64,000 nt of DNA from Arthrobacter sp. ok362 (GCF_900102785.1 NZ_FNGC01000013.1:62001-126000), one strand, 5' to 3'; numbered from the stretch's first letter, positions 8,286-16,705 are shown. Numbers and translations are program-made. Notes: generated by a model from the sequence alone, not told the origin.

Positions 8286-9203
8286 ATGAATGCCAACGAG
8301 ATCAACCAGCAAACGCTGCTCCAGAACGAAACAGACCCCCTGACGCACACCGCGGTACACCTGCTCTCCATGGAGGGCATCGGCAAGCACTACGGCAACA
8401 TCATCGCCCTGAGCGATGTCACGATGGCTGTGGACAACGGCCGCGTCACGTGCGTGCTGGGCGATAACGGCGCGGGCAAGTCCACGCTGATCAAGATCAT
8501 CGCCGGCCTGCACCAGCACGACGCCGGTGCGCTGAAGGTGATGGGGGAGGAACGGAAATTCAGCTCGCCCCGCGATGCCCTGGCTGTGGGCATCGCCACC
8601 GTCTACCAGGACCTCGCCGTGGTGCCGCTGATGCCGATCTGGCGGAACTTCTTCCTCGGCTCGGAGCTCACCAGCGGCTTCGGCCCGTTCAAGAGCATGG
8701 ACGTCGAGAAGATGAAGGACATCACGCTCAAGGAACTCGCCGCGATGGGCATCGACCTGCGCGACGTGGATCAGCCTATCGGCCAGCTATCCGGCGGTGA
8801 ACGCCAGTGCGTCGCGATCGCCCGGGCCGTGTACTTCGGCGCCAAGGTCCTGATCCTGGACGAGCCCACCGCGGCCCTGGGCGTGAAGCAGTCCGGCGTG
8901 GTCCTGCGCTACATCCTGCAGGCCCGCGACCGCGGCCTCGGGGTCATCTTCATCACCCACAACCCGCACCACGCCTTCCCCGTCGGGGACCGGTTCCTGC
9001 TGCTCAAACGCGGCAAGTCGATCGGCTACTACGACAAAAAGGACATCACCCTCGACGAGCTCACCGCCCAAATGGCCGGCGGCGCCGAACTCGCCGAACT
9101 CGCCCACGAACTCGAACAACTCGGCGGCCACAGCGACGTGGTCAAGGAAGTCCAGGGCGAAGTCGCCGACGTGTCCCAGACCACCGGCAAGACCTACGAG
9201 TAA
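8286..9203 (+). CDS. CUT2 ABC transporter ATP-binding protein (single nucleotide-binding domain)
   Basis: A 305-residue ATPase carrying one ABC domain rather than the two of RbsA. Walker A GDNGAGKST, Q-loop VYQDLAVVP, signature LSGGERQ, Walker B LILDEPTAALG and the switch histidine (IFITHN) are all intact, so it should be active as a homodimer, as in FrcA-type CUT2 systems. The last 40 residues are acidic and low in complexity (AELAELAHELEQLGG). It sits in the polyol-uptake operon 14 bases after the permease; a TTG-started dehydrogenase follows after 31 bases. Confidence 0.9.
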   Translation: MNANEINQQTLLQNETDPLTHTAVHLLSMEGIGKHYGNIIALSDVTMAVDNGRVTCVLGDNGAGKSTLIKIIAGLHQHDAGALKVMGEERKFSSPRDALAVGIATVYQDLAVVPLMPIWRNFFLGSELTSGFGPFKSMDVEKMKDITLKELAAMGIDLRDVDQPIGQLSGGERQCVAIARAVYFGAKVLILDEPTAALGVKQSGVVLRYILQARDRGLGVIFITHNPHHAFPVGDRFLLLKRGKSIGYYDKKDITLDELTAQMAGGAELAELAHELEQLGGHSDVVKEVQGEVADVSQTTGKTYE

Positions 9204-9234
9204 CTTCCGTCCCAATTCCTGAAAGGACAAGCCT

Positions 9235-10335
9235 TTGGCTTACCTCAACCGCAACGCCTCCGGCGTCGCCCTGCCCGTGCGGATCGGGCTCATCGGCTCG
9301 GGCTGGATGGGCGCCTTCCACGCCGAGAGCATCGCCCGCCGAGTCCCCGGTGCCGTCCTTGCCGCCATCGCGGATCCCAACCTTGAATCCGCCGAGGCGC
9401 TGGCCGGCGCCCTGGGCACCACGAAGGTGACCGCCGACGCCGCCGACCTCCTGGCCGACCCGGAGATTGACGGCGTCGTCATCGCCAGCCCGGCGCGCTT
9501 CCACTCCGCCCTGATCGGCCAGGCCGCAGCCGCCGGAAAGCACGTCTTCTGCGAGAAGCCCGCCGGCCTGGGACTCGAGGAGCTCGACACCGCCCTGGCC
9601 GCCGTCGAAGCCGCCGGGGTGCACTTCCAGATCGGCTTCAACCGCCGGTACGCCGCGGACTTCCAGGCAGCCAAGAAGGACCTCGCCGCCGGAATCGCGG
9701 GGGAGCCGCAACTGCTGCGTTCGCTGACCCGGGACCCCGGCACCGGAAGCATCGGCCACGCCGCAAGGATCCCGGCGTGGACCATCTTCCTCGAGACCCT
9801 GATCCACGACTTCGACACCCTGAACTGGTTCAACGAAGGCGCCGAACCCGTGGAGGTCTACGCCGTCGCGGACGCGCTGGTGGAACCGGGGCTGCGGGAT
9901 CAGGGCTTCCTGGACACCGCCGTCGTGACCATCCGCTACAGCAACGGCGCGATCGCCGTCGCCGAGGCAAACTTCAGCGCACTGTACGGCTACGACATCC
10001 GCGGGGAGGTCTTCGGTTCCAAGGGCATGGTCCAGGCCGGCCGCTCCACCGAAACCGCCGCCCGCCGGTTCACCGCCGAGGGGATGTCCGCCGACACCCC
10101 ACGGCTGAACGTCGAGCTCTTCCGGCAGGCCTACACGGATGAGCTCGTGGACTTCGCCGACGCCGTGCGCGCTCGGCGCGACGGCCGTAGTGACGATACA
10201 GTGCCGGCGCCGAAGCCGTTCACTCTCACTCCGGGAGCCCTTGACGCCCGGCGGGCGCTGGCCATGGCGCTGGCCTGCATCGAGTCCGTCAAGCAGGGCA
10301 CGCCGGTGGCCGTCAACGAGAGGGCGGTCCTCTGA
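9235..10335 (+). CDS. Gfo/Idh/MocA-family dehydrogenase (second copy), inositol 2-dehydrogenase-like
   Basis: A 366-residue NAD(P)-dependent oxidoreductase. It shows the Rossmann motif GLIGSGWMG, the catalytic CEKPAG segment, and the LIHDFDTLNWF motif that carries the conserved Asp/His. The start is TTG at 9235 after a good GAAAGGA site; there is no in-frame ATG before the Rossmann fold. The TGA overlaps the next ATG by one base (TGATG), so the two are translationally coupled. It probably oxidises the imported polyol to a keto-derivative, which the coupled TIM-barrel enzyme then isomerises. Distinct in sequence from the other two Gfo/Idh proteins in this locus. Confidence 0.88.
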   Translation: MAYLNRNASGVALPVRIGLIGSGWMGAFHAESIARRVPGAVLAAIADPNLESAEALAGALGTTKVTADAADLLADPEIDGVVIASPARFHSALIGQAAAAGKHVFCEKPAGLGLEELDTALAAVEAAGVHFQIGFNRRYAADFQAAKKDLAAGIAGEPQLLRSLTRDPGTGSIGHAARIPAWTIFLETLIHDFDTLNWFNEGAEPVEVYAVADALVEPGLRDQGFLDTAVVTIRYSNGAIAVAEANFSALYGYDIRGEVFGSKGMVQAGRSTETAARRFTAEGMSADTPRLNVELFRQAYTDELVDFADAVRARRDGRSDDTVPAPKPFTLTPGALDARRALAMALACIESVKQGTPVAVNERAVL

Positions 10336-11120
10336 TGCGGCTCGCCGTTTGCGCTGAGATGGTCTTCACGGACCTGCCGTTCACGGAGCGGGTACGCCGG
10401 CTCCACGAGGCCGGTTTCGACGTCGAACTCTGGGACTCGCGGTCCAAAGACATCGGTGCGCTCAAGGCCACCGGGGCGGTGTTTTCATCCATGACCGGAT
10501 ACACCTCCGGCAGCCTCGTGGATCCGGACACGGCGGACGACGTGGTGCGGACCGCCGAGTCGCTGATCCCTACCGCCCTGGAGCTTGGCGTCAGCCGACT
10601 GGTGGTTCACCCGGCGGAACTCGTCGACGGCCACGCGGCCCGGCCGGTCTACCGCTCCAGCGGCCACATGTGGGCCACCGGCGCCCGGACGCTGGAACGG
10701 CTCGGGCAGCTCGGTGAGAAGCACGGGGTGACGTTCTGCCTCGAGAACCTCAACACCATCCTGGACCACCCCGGCATCCCGCTGGCCCGGGCCAAGGACA
10801 CCCTGGCGCTCGTGCAGGCCGCCGGGCATCCGAACGCCAGGCTCATGCTGGATCTGTACCACGCGCAAATGGGGGAGGGGAACCTGGTCGAGCTTGTCCG
10901 GAGCGCCCTGCCGTACCTCGGTGAAATCCAGGTGGCGGACGTTCCAGGCCGCTGTGAACCCGGAACCGGGGAAATCAACTACGCGGCCGTCGCCAGGGCG
11001 CTGGCGGACGCAGGCTACGAAGGGACCGTGGGCATGGAAGCGTGGGCCAGTGCCGACAGTTATGCGGCCCTGGAGGCCTTCCGTTCAGCGTTCACCGTGG
11101 CCGCCAAGGCAGCCGCATGA
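10335..11120 (+). CDS. hydroxypyruvate isomerase-like TIM-barrel protein
   Basis: A 261-residue protein of the hydroxypyruvate-isomerase / sugar epimerase group. The family segments FCLENLN, LMLDLYHAQMGEG, and GEIQVADVPGRCEPGTGEIN are all present; these supply the metal-binding Glu, Asp and terminal Glu. The family usually has His where this protein has Cys in the VPGRCEPGTGEIN segment, which may alter substrate choice. It overlaps its neighbours by 1 and 4 bases within the polyol operon, so it likely isomerises a keto product of the flanking dehydrogenases (an IolE/IolI-like role) rather than hydroxypyruvate. The reaction is unproven. Confidence 0.82.
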   Translation: MRLAVCAEMVFTDLPFTERVRRLHEAGFDVELWDSRSKDIGALKATGAVFSSMTGYTSGSLVDPDTADDVVRTAESLIPTALELGVSRLVVHPAELVDGHAARPVYRSSGHMWATGARTLERLGQLGEKHGVTFCLENLNTILDHPGIPLARAKDTLALVQAAGHPNARLMLDLYHAQMGEGNLVELVRSALPYLGEIQVADVPGRCEPGTGEINYAAVARALADAGYEGTVGMEAWASADSYAALEAFRSAFTVAAKAAA

Positions 11121-12151
11121 GGGACGTTGTTCTCGGACTCGTCGGGGTCGGGCGGATCGGCGTCATGCACGCCAACAACATCGCAGCCCTCAACGAGGTC
11201 CTGAATCCGCAGGACATCAACGTCCGGCTCCGGCTCACGGACGTCGTCGAAGAGCATGCCCGGGCGGTGGCTTCCGGTCTCGGCGCCGAATTCCTGCCGT
11301 CGGTGCAGGCTCTGCTTGGCTCCGGGCTCGACGGCCTCGTCATCGCCACCGGAACCGGAACCCACCCCGAGCTCATCAAGGCGGGGGTGGACGCCGGGGT
11401 CCCGGTCTTTTGCGAGAAGCCCGTGGCCCTGAACGTGGCCGATGCCATGCTGGTGCTCGACTACATCCGGGACCGGCAAGGCGTGGTGCAGATCGGGCAT
11501 CAGCGCCGGTTCGACGCCGGCTACCTGGAAGCCCGCCGCGCCTACCAGGCCGGCGAGCTGGGCTGGATCCATTCCCTGCGCGCAGTCACCTGCGACATGA
11601 CGCCGCCGCCGGTCGAGTTCCTTGCTGGCTCAGGCGGGTTGTTCCGGGACTGCTCGGTCCACGATTTCGACATCCTGCGCTGGCTCACGGGCCGGGAAAT
11701 CGTCGAGGTGTACGCCAAGGGCTCCAACAACGGGGATCCGGCTATTGGCGAGGCCGGCGATGTGGACACGGCCCTCGCGCTGGTGACGTTCGACGACGGC
11801 ACCGTGGGAACGGTTTCCGCCACCCGCTACAACGGGGCCGGCCACGACGTCCGGCTGGAAATCCAGGGCTCCCGGAGTTCGCTGATGGTTGGTCTGGACG
11901 ACAAGTCGGCGCTGGCCACGGCCGAAGCCGGGATCACGTTCCCGGCCGGGGAACCGCACCTGACGTTTGCCGAGCGGTTCGAGAAGGCGTACCGGTCCGA
12001 GATGACCGCCTTCGTCGAACTGATCCTTGGCCGCCGGGAGAACCCCTGCACTCCGGAAGATGCCGTGGCGGCGTCCCGGGTGGCCGATGCCGCCCAGGAG
12101 TCGCTGGCCACCGGCGTCCCGGTCCGCGTGGCACTGAGCATCGCCAGGTGA
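11117..12151 (+). CDS. Gfo/Idh/MocA-family dehydrogenase (third copy)
   Basis: A 344-residue oxidoreductase starting with ATGA overlap at 11117 inside the end of the isomerase gene. GLVGVGRIGVMHANN is the nucleotide-binding motif, FCEKPVALN the catalytic Lys segment and CSVHDFDILRWLTG the Asp/His motif. It closes the ABC-dehydrogenase-isomerase-dehydrogenase operon. Having two different dehydrogenases around one isomerase suggests consecutive oxidations or epimerisation by oxidation and reduction of an inositol isomer. The last codons lie in a 40-bp tandem duplication, and a strong bidirectional terminator follows. Confidence 0.87.
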   Translation: MRDVVLGLVGVGRIGVMHANNIAALNEVLNPQDINVRLRLTDVVEEHARAVASGLGAEFLPSVQALLGSGLDGLVIATGTGTHPELIKAGVDAGVPVFCEKPVALNVADAMLVLDYIRDRQGVVQIGHQRRFDAGYLEARRAYQAGELGWIHSLRAVTCDMTPPPVEFLAGSGGLFRDCSVHDFDILRWLTGREIVEVYAKGSNNGDPAIGEAGDVDTALALVTFDDGTVGTVSATRYNGAGHDVRLEIQGSRSSLMVGLDDKSALATAEAGITFPAGEPHLTFAERFEKAYRSEMTAFVELILGRRENPCTPEDAVAASRVADAAQESLATGVPVRVALSIAR

Positions 12152-12200
12152 GCGTCGCCCGGTCCGCGTGGCCCTGAGCGTCGCGAGGTGAGCGTCGCCG
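12121..12200. repeat. 40-bp tandem duplication across a stop codon
   Basis: The unit starting GGTCCGCGTGGC is repeated head to tail at 12121-12160 and 12161-12200 with only a few mismatches. Copy one carries the last ten codons and TGA of the dehydrogenase gene; copy two is untranslated. Confidence 0.8.
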
Positions 12201-12242
12201 GCTGACCGCAGCCTCGGCGAGACCACCAGTTTCGGATCGAAT

Positions 12243-12292
12243 GCAGATGACGGAAACCCCGGGGCCAGGGCCCCGGGGTTTCCGTCATCTGC
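12243..12292. terminator. bidirectional terminator between convergent genes
   Basis: A perfect 22-bp stem (12243-12264 with 12271-12292; core ACCCCGGGG / CCCCGGGGT) around a 6-base loop stands between the dehydrogenase (+) and the hydrolase gene (-), whose last codon is at 12295. It can stop transcription from both sides. Confidence 0.8.
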
Positions 12293-12294
12293 TC

Positions 12295-13065
12295 TCAGGG
12301 CCGGGTACGGCACACCTCCACGAAGGCCCGGAACGGCGCGAGCCGCTCGCCGGCGGGAAGTTCCACGGCTTCGGGGTGCCACTGGACCGAGGCCACCCAG
12401 CGCTCCGGATCCTCCAGCGCCTCGACGGTCCCGTCCTCGGCCACGGCTGTCACCTGCAGCCCTCCGGCCACCCGGGCCACGGCCTGATGGTGGCCGGAGG
12501 CGATCTTCACGCTCACGGCAGCGGATTCGCCGCCATACAGCGAGGCCACCTTGGAACCTGCCTGCACCGCCACCTCGTGCCAGGCCCACGAACCGGTGCC
12601 GTGCGCCGCTGGCTTGCGGTGCGCCACCGTCCCCGGCCGCATGTCCTGGATGAGGGTCCCGCCGTAGAGCACGTTGAGCAGCTGATGCCCGCGGCAGATG
12701 CCGAGTACCGGCAGCCCGGCGTCGATGGACTGCCGCGCGACCGCCAGGTCCAGTTGGTCCTGTTCCCGGTTCACGTCGTAGCAGACCGCGCTTTCTTCCT
12801 CGCCGTAAAGGCCGGGGTCGAGGTCGCCGCCGCCGGGAAGCACGACGCCGTCAAGGGACGTCAGCGCCGCCGCAAGAGCGGCGTCGTCCGGCCCCGCCGC
12901 GGTCAGCAGCACCGGTTCGCCGCCGCCCTCACCCAACAACTCCACGATGTGCTCGAACAATGCGTTGGCTTTTGCCACGCGCGGGTCGGGATCGGACGAG
13001 CTCGTGAGGCGGACGGGAACGCCGATGCGCGGCCGGTGGCCAAGGGAGCTGCGGGAAGTCTGCAT
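12295..13065 (-). CDS. gamma-glutamyl-gamma-aminobutyrate hydrolase-like class-I amidotransferase (peptidase C26)
   Basis: A 256-residue PuuD-like hydrolase expected to cleave a gamma-glutamyl amide bond in polyamine breakdown. The fold's markers are RIGVPVRLT at the start, VVLPGGGDLDP, the nucleophile elbow GICRGHQLLNV (Cys near residue 123) and the VQWHPEA His/Glu pair near residue 229. ATG at 13065 is the first in-frame start and gives the usual length. The gene stands alone between convergent and divergent neighbours; polyamine genes are not adjacent, although an agmatinase-family gene lies at 26.5 kb. PuuD-like is firm as a family, the exact substrate is not. Confidence 0.83.
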   Translation of the reverse strand: MQTSRSSLGHRPRIGVPVRLTSSSDPDPRVAKANALFEHIVELLGEGGGEPVLLTAAGPDDAALAAALTSLDGVVLPGGGDLDPGLYGEEESAVCYDVNREQDQLDLAVARQSIDAGLPVLGICRGHQLLNVLYGGTLIQDMRPGTVAHRKPAAHGTGSWAWHEVAVQAGSKVASLYGGESAAVSVKIASGHHQAVARVAGGLQVTAVAEDGTVEALEDPERWVASVQWHPEAVELPAGERLAPFRAFVEVCRTRP

Positions 13066-13105
13066 GCCCCATTCTGCAACACAACCGGGGCACTAGGATT
13101 GCCAG

Positions 13106-13600
13106 ATGAACGCCCGCTATCTCGTGTCCCGCAGCCGGTACATCGCCGCCGCCCCGGAAGCCGTCTTCGACGTGCTCGCCACGCCCGCCCTTCACAGCGT
13201 GATCGACGGCTCGGACACTGTGAAGGGCGCCCAACCGCGCGGGCCCCGCCGGCTGTACCTCGGCGCCAGGTTCGGCATGGAAATGAACATGCGGGTGAAC
13301 TACAAGATCCTCAATAGGGTCTGCGAGTTCGACGAAGGCCGCCGGATCGCGTGGCGGCACTTCTACGGTCACGTGTGGCGCTACCTGCTCGAACCATCCA
13401 CTGGCCTTGACGGCACCGCCGGCACCCTGGTCACCGAACAATGGGACGCGCGGCGGGTCCGCGGCAAGAGCCTGCTCCGGCTGGCCGGCTACCTGCGCCG
13501 CCACCCGGCCAACCTGGAACAGACGCTGGCCAAGCTCGACGCCTACATGGCGGCGCACCCCGACTTGGGTAATGTGGATGGCAGCACGAGCCGCGAATGA
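13106..13600 (+). CDS. SRPBCC-family protein (polyketide cyclase/dehydrase-like)
   Basis: A 164-residue START/Bet v1-type protein. It opens with YLVSRSRYIAAAPEAVFDVL, the typical first strand and helix of SRPBCC domains, continues through a strand-rich middle (FGMEMNMRVNYKILN, RIAWRHFYGHVWRYLLEP) and ends with a long C-terminal helix. These proteins bind hydrophobic ligands or lipids in a cavity; function here is unknown. The stop overlaps the ATG of the GntR/FCD regulator by four bases, so both are co-translated. Confidence 0.78.
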   Translation: MNARYLVSRSRYIAAAPEAVFDVLATPALHSVIDGSDTVKGAQPRGPRRLYLGARFGMEMNMRVNYKILNRVCEFDEGRRIAWRHFYGHVWRYLLEPSTGLDGTAGTLVTEQWDARRVRGKSLLRLAGYLRRHPANLEQTLAKLDAYMAAHPDLGNVDGSTSRE

Positions 13601-14322
13601 CGATGGGAACCGGGATGGGCCGCAGGACACTGGTCGACGATCTTGTCGACGGCCTGCTGACCGAGATTCTTGACGGAAAGCTCCAGCCCCACAGCGCGAT
13701 TCCGCCGGAAGCCGACATCGCCAAGGCCTACGACGTCAGCAGGCTCACCGTGCGTGAAGCCCTCAAGGCGCTCCGCGCGCAAAACATCCTCTACGTGAAG
13801 GCCGGCAGGGGAACCTTCGTCAATCCCACGGACAACTGGACCGGCCTTGATGCGATCTTCAAGGCGGCCTCGCACGGCAATGGGGCCGAGCAGGTCTCGG
13901 TGGGGCTGATTGAGATGCGCCGCATGGTGGAGACCGGGGCTGCCGCGCTCGCCGCCAAACGCCATACCCCGGAGCAGGCCGAGCGCATGCGCGAGTGCAT
14001 CAAGGACATGAAGCGCTTCCACGACTCCGGCGACCTAGACCGCTTCGTGGAGGCGGACATTGCCTTCCACGACGCCGTCTTGCGGGCCTCCGGCAATCCT
14101 TTTGTCCGTGCCCTGTTCGCCCAGCTGGGCCAGTTGCTGTACGTGACCCGGCGCGAAACGTCGGCCGTTGAGGTGATCCAGCGGCACGCCATCGATTACC
14201 ACCAGCGGGTCATGGACAGCATCCTGAGCGGTGACGCCGAGCGCTCGCGGCAGGCGATGGACGAGCACATGGACCAGACCAATGCGGACTATGAACGCTA
14301 TGTCCGGGGCGCCAAGTCCTGA
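13597..14322 (+). CDS. GntR-family regulator with FCD domain (module A)
   Basis: A 241-residue FadR-subfamily regulator. The HTH spans about 12-75 (LVDDLVDGLLTEILDGKL, then YDVSRLTVREALKALRAQNI). The all-helical FCD domain holds the expected metal/ligand residues (IEMRRMVETGAA; DIAFHDAVLRASGN; HMDQTN). ATG at 13597 overlaps the SRPBCC stop; ATGs at 13603 and 13615 are alternatives. It directly precedes a promoter and a long palindrome that control the MFS-SDR pair, and the palindrome is its likely binding site. Confidence 0.87.
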   Translation: MTMGTGMGRRTLVDDLVDGLLTEILDGKLQPHSAIPPEADIAKAYDVSRLTVREALKALRAQNILYVKAGRGTFVNPTDNWTGLDAIFKAASHGNGAEQVSVGLIEMRRMVETGAAALAAKRHTPEQAERMRECIKDMKRFHDSGDLDRFVEADIAFHDAVLRASGNPFVRALFAQLGQLLYVTRRETSAVEVIQRHAIDYHQRVMDSILSGDAERSRQAMDEHMDQTNADYERYVRGAKS

Positions 14323-14339
14323 CGTCCACCCACTGGCTC

Positions 14340-14368
14340 TTGACGTAACGCCAATCACATTCTAGGAT
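14340..14368 (+). promoter_or_regulatory. promoter of the MFS-SDR unit
   Basis: TTGACG (14340-14345) and TAGGAT (14363-14368) are 17 bases apart. The predicted start near 14375 places the palindrome at 14381-14409 immediately downstream, where a bound repressor would block the polymerase. Confidence 0.6.
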
Positions 14369-14380
14369 CTTGCCTAGTTC

Positions 14381-14409
14381 TTGAATCAGATGTCTGACAT
14401 CTGACTCAA
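14381..14409. promoter_or_regulatory. 29-bp near-perfect palindrome, probable GntR/FCD operator
   Basis: TCAGATGTC (14386-14394), a central T, and GACATCTGA (14396-14404) form a perfect 19-bp palindrome, which extends outward to TTGA...TCAA with one mismatch (14381-14409). The position just after the predicted transcription start suits a repressor. Confidence 0.65.
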
Positions 14410-14516
14410 CAAGATTCCTGCAGCACGCGCTTCCAGGCGGGCAGGATGACCTACCCCAAACCACCGACTTCCTCACCCGGCACAGCCGCAGGGCAGGAAA
14501 ACACGTAAGAAGGTCG

Positions 14517-15890
14517 ATGATGACTTCATTAGCCCCCAAGTCCTTCGGACTCGGCGAACTAGGCGACCGCACGCTGCGCAAAGTCCGCCGCCGCGTCATG
14601 CCCCTGATTGTCCTGCTCTACTTCGTTGCCTACCTGGACCGCAACAACGTCGGATTCGCCAAGCTCACCATGAGCGAGGACATCGGCCTGAACGGCGCTG
14701 CCTACGGCCTTGGCGCCGGCATCTTCTTCCTCGGTTACGCCCTCCTCGAGGTTCCCAGCAATGCGGGTATGTACCGCTTCGGAGCCCGGAAATGGCTGGC
14801 CCGAATCCTGATCACGTGGGGCATCTTCGCCACGGCCATGTGCCTGGTGAACGGTGAAAGCACCTACTACGTCGTCCGGTTCCTGCTTGGTGCCGCCGAG
14901 GCCGGCTTCTTCCCGGCGATCCTGTTCTACCTGACGCTGTGGTTCCCCGCCGCGCAGCGCGTAACCGTGCTGGGTATCTTCATCCTCGCCCAGCCCGTGT
15001 CCAATGCGCTCGGCGCCCCGGTCTCCGGGCTCCTGCTGCAGATGGACGGCGTCATGGGCCTCCAGGGCTGGCAGTGGCTCTACATCCTCGAAGGCATCCC
15101 GGCGATCGCCCTCGGACTCCTGACCCCCATCCTCATGACCGACCGCCCGCGGGACGCCAAATGGCTCGACGCCGACGAACGCAACTGGCTCACCGCCACC
15201 ATGGACGCCGAACTGGCCGCCAAGTCCCAGTCGGGCAAGCACAACTTCGTGGCCGGGCTCAAGGACAAGCGCACCCTGGTCTACTCCGCCCTGTACTTCG
15301 GCCTGGTGTGCGGGATCTACGGCCTGGGCCTGTGGATGCCCACCATCGTCGCAGCCCTCGGCAACTTCTCCACGGCCGAGGTCGGCTTCATTGTCTTCAT
15401 CCCCTATGCAGTGGCCGCAGTGTTCGTCTACTTCTGGAGCAAGCGTGCGGACCGGACCGGCAAGCGTGCCTGGCACTCCGCGGTCAGCATGGTGCTCGCT
15501 GGCGCGGGACTCCTGGCCGCCGGCTACCTGCTGCCGGTCAACCCAATCCTTGCGATGATCGGCCTGACGGTCTCGGCCATGGGGATCTACGGGGCCATCG
15601 CTCCATTCCTCTCGATGCCCTCCGCGGCCCTGACCGGCGCGGCCGCCGCTTCCGGGCTCGCCCTGGTGAACTCCCTCGGAAACCTCGGCGGCTTCATCTC
15701 CCCGTACGCCGTCGGCCTCCTCAAGGACGCCACCGGCAGCAACCAGAGCGGGCTGCTGTTCCTGTCCCTGTGCCTGTGCCTCACCGCCGTGGCCACCTAC
15801 CTCTACGCCCGCCGGCGCCCCGAGGGCGACGCCGCCCTCGACCCCGCGGTCGCAGCGGCAGCCGCCGTCGACCCGGCCAAAGTACCCTGA
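14517..15890 (+). CDS. MFS transporter, anion:cation symporter (ACS) family
   Basis: A 457-residue 12-helix carrier of the phthalate/galactonate/tartrate-transporter type. Typical are VLLYFVAYLDRNNVGFAKLTM in helix 1, FFLGYALLEVPSNAGMYRFGARKW and FLLGAAEAGFFPAILFYLTLWFP. ATG occurs at 14517 and again at 14520. ACS carriers import organic anions such as sugar acids with protons. It is expressed with the SDR gene 27 bases downstream under the FCD regulator. A homologous carrier is encoded at 55677, also next to an SDR gene of the same kind. The tail is Ala/Pro-rich. Confidence 0.87.
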   Translation: MMTSLAPKSFGLGELGDRTLRKVRRRVMPLIVLLYFVAYLDRNNVGFAKLTMSEDIGLNGAAYGLGAGIFFLGYALLEVPSNAGMYRFGARKWLARILITWGIFATAMCLVNGESTYYVVRFLLGAAEAGFFPAILFYLTLWFPAAQRVTVLGIFILAQPVSNALGAPVSGLLLQMDGVMGLQGWQWLYILEGIPAIALGLLTPILMTDRPRDAKWLDADERNWLTATMDAELAAKSQSGKHNFVAGLKDKRTLVYSALYFGLVCGIYGLGLWMPTIVAALGNFSTAEVGFIVFIPYAVAAVFVYFWSKRADRTGKRAWHSAVSMVLAGAGLLAAGYLLPVNPILAMIGLTVSAMGIYGAIAPFLSMPSAALTGAAAASGLALVNSLGNLGGFISPYAVGLLKDATGSNQSGLLFLSLCLCLTAVATYLYARRRPEGDAALDPAVAAAAAVDPAKVP

Positions 15891-15917
15891 TCCCAAACTC
15901 CCGAAGGAACCTTCGTC

Positions 15918-16694
15918 ATGACATCAATTACCCCCTTCCCCACTGAACGCACCGTGGTCCTGACCGGCGCCGCGTCAGCCCGCGGCATCGGCCGCGCCGC
16001 CGCCGACCGCCTGGCCAGCGAGGGCTGGTCCATCGCAATCCTGGACATCAACGCCGAGGACGCTTCTGCCGCTGCCGCCGAGATCGGTTCCAACCGCGCG
16101 GTCAAAGCCATCGGCGTCGGGGCGGACGTCTCCGACGCCGCGTCGGTAGACCGGGCCATCACGGAGATCGAGGGCGCGCTGCCCCCGATCGTGGCCCTGG
16201 CCAACCTGGCCGGCATCAGTTCCCCGACGCCGTTCATGGAAACCACGGTCGAAGAATGGGACAAGGTCTTCGCCATCAACATGCGCGGATCCTTCATCGT
16301 CTCCCAGCGGGTGCTCAAGGGCATGATCGAGCGCAAGCTCGGGCGGATCGTGAGCATCTCCTCGATTTCGGCACAGCGGGGCGGCGGGACCTACTCCAAG
16401 GTCGCATACAGCGCGTCCAAGGCCGGGATCATCGGATTCACCCGCGCCCTGGCCCGCGAGGTGGGCGAATTCGGCGTCACCGTCAACGCCATCGCCCCCG
16501 GCCCCATCGACACCGACATCATGGGCGGCACTCTAAGCGAGGACCGCAAGGCGCAGATGTCCGAGGGCATCATGATGGGGCGTGTCGGCAGCCGCGAGGA
16601 AGTGGCGGCGCTCATCGCCTTCCTGCTCGGCCCGGACGCCGGCTACATCACGGCGGCCACGTATGACATCAACGGAGGCCTCCAGGTCTCCTAA
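15918..16694 (+). CDS. SDR-family oxidoreductase (module A)
   Basis: A 258-residue classical short-chain dehydrogenase. The nucleotide motif is TGAASARGIGRA, slightly longer than the usual TGxxxGxG loop. NLAGIS replaces NNAG, the catalytic Ser is in SISSISAQRGGG, and YSASK carries the Tyr and Lys. ATG at 15918 follows GAAGGAAC. It most resembles the SDR at 54636 in this window: both share IVALAN(L/V)AG(I/V)SSP and the GPIDTDIMGGTLSE segment. It probably oxidises a hydroxy acid or polyol brought in by the MFS carrier upstream. Confidence 0.88.
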   Translation: MTSITPFPTERTVVLTGAASARGIGRAAADRLASEGWSIAILDINAEDASAAAAEIGSNRAVKAIGVGADVSDAASVDRAITEIEGALPPIVALANLAGISSPTPFMETTVEEWDKVFAINMRGSFIVSQRVLKGMIERKLGRIVSISSISAQRGGGTYSKVAYSASKAGIIGFTRALAREVGEFGVTVNAIAPGPIDTDIMGGTLSEDRKAQMSEGIMMGRVGSREEVAALIAFLLGPDAGYITAATYDINGGLQVS

Positions 16695-16705
16695 CCTGCC
16701 CACAC

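Noticed and set aside
14559..15896. Long open antisense frame (over 440 codons) opposite the MFS gene
   Set aside because: Its composition (Gly/Glu/Asp/His-rich, no domain) is the usual shadow of a GC-rich gene; the plus strand encodes an unmistakable MFS carrier. The same holds for long antisense frames opposite the mcrB, ThDP, symporter and amt genes.
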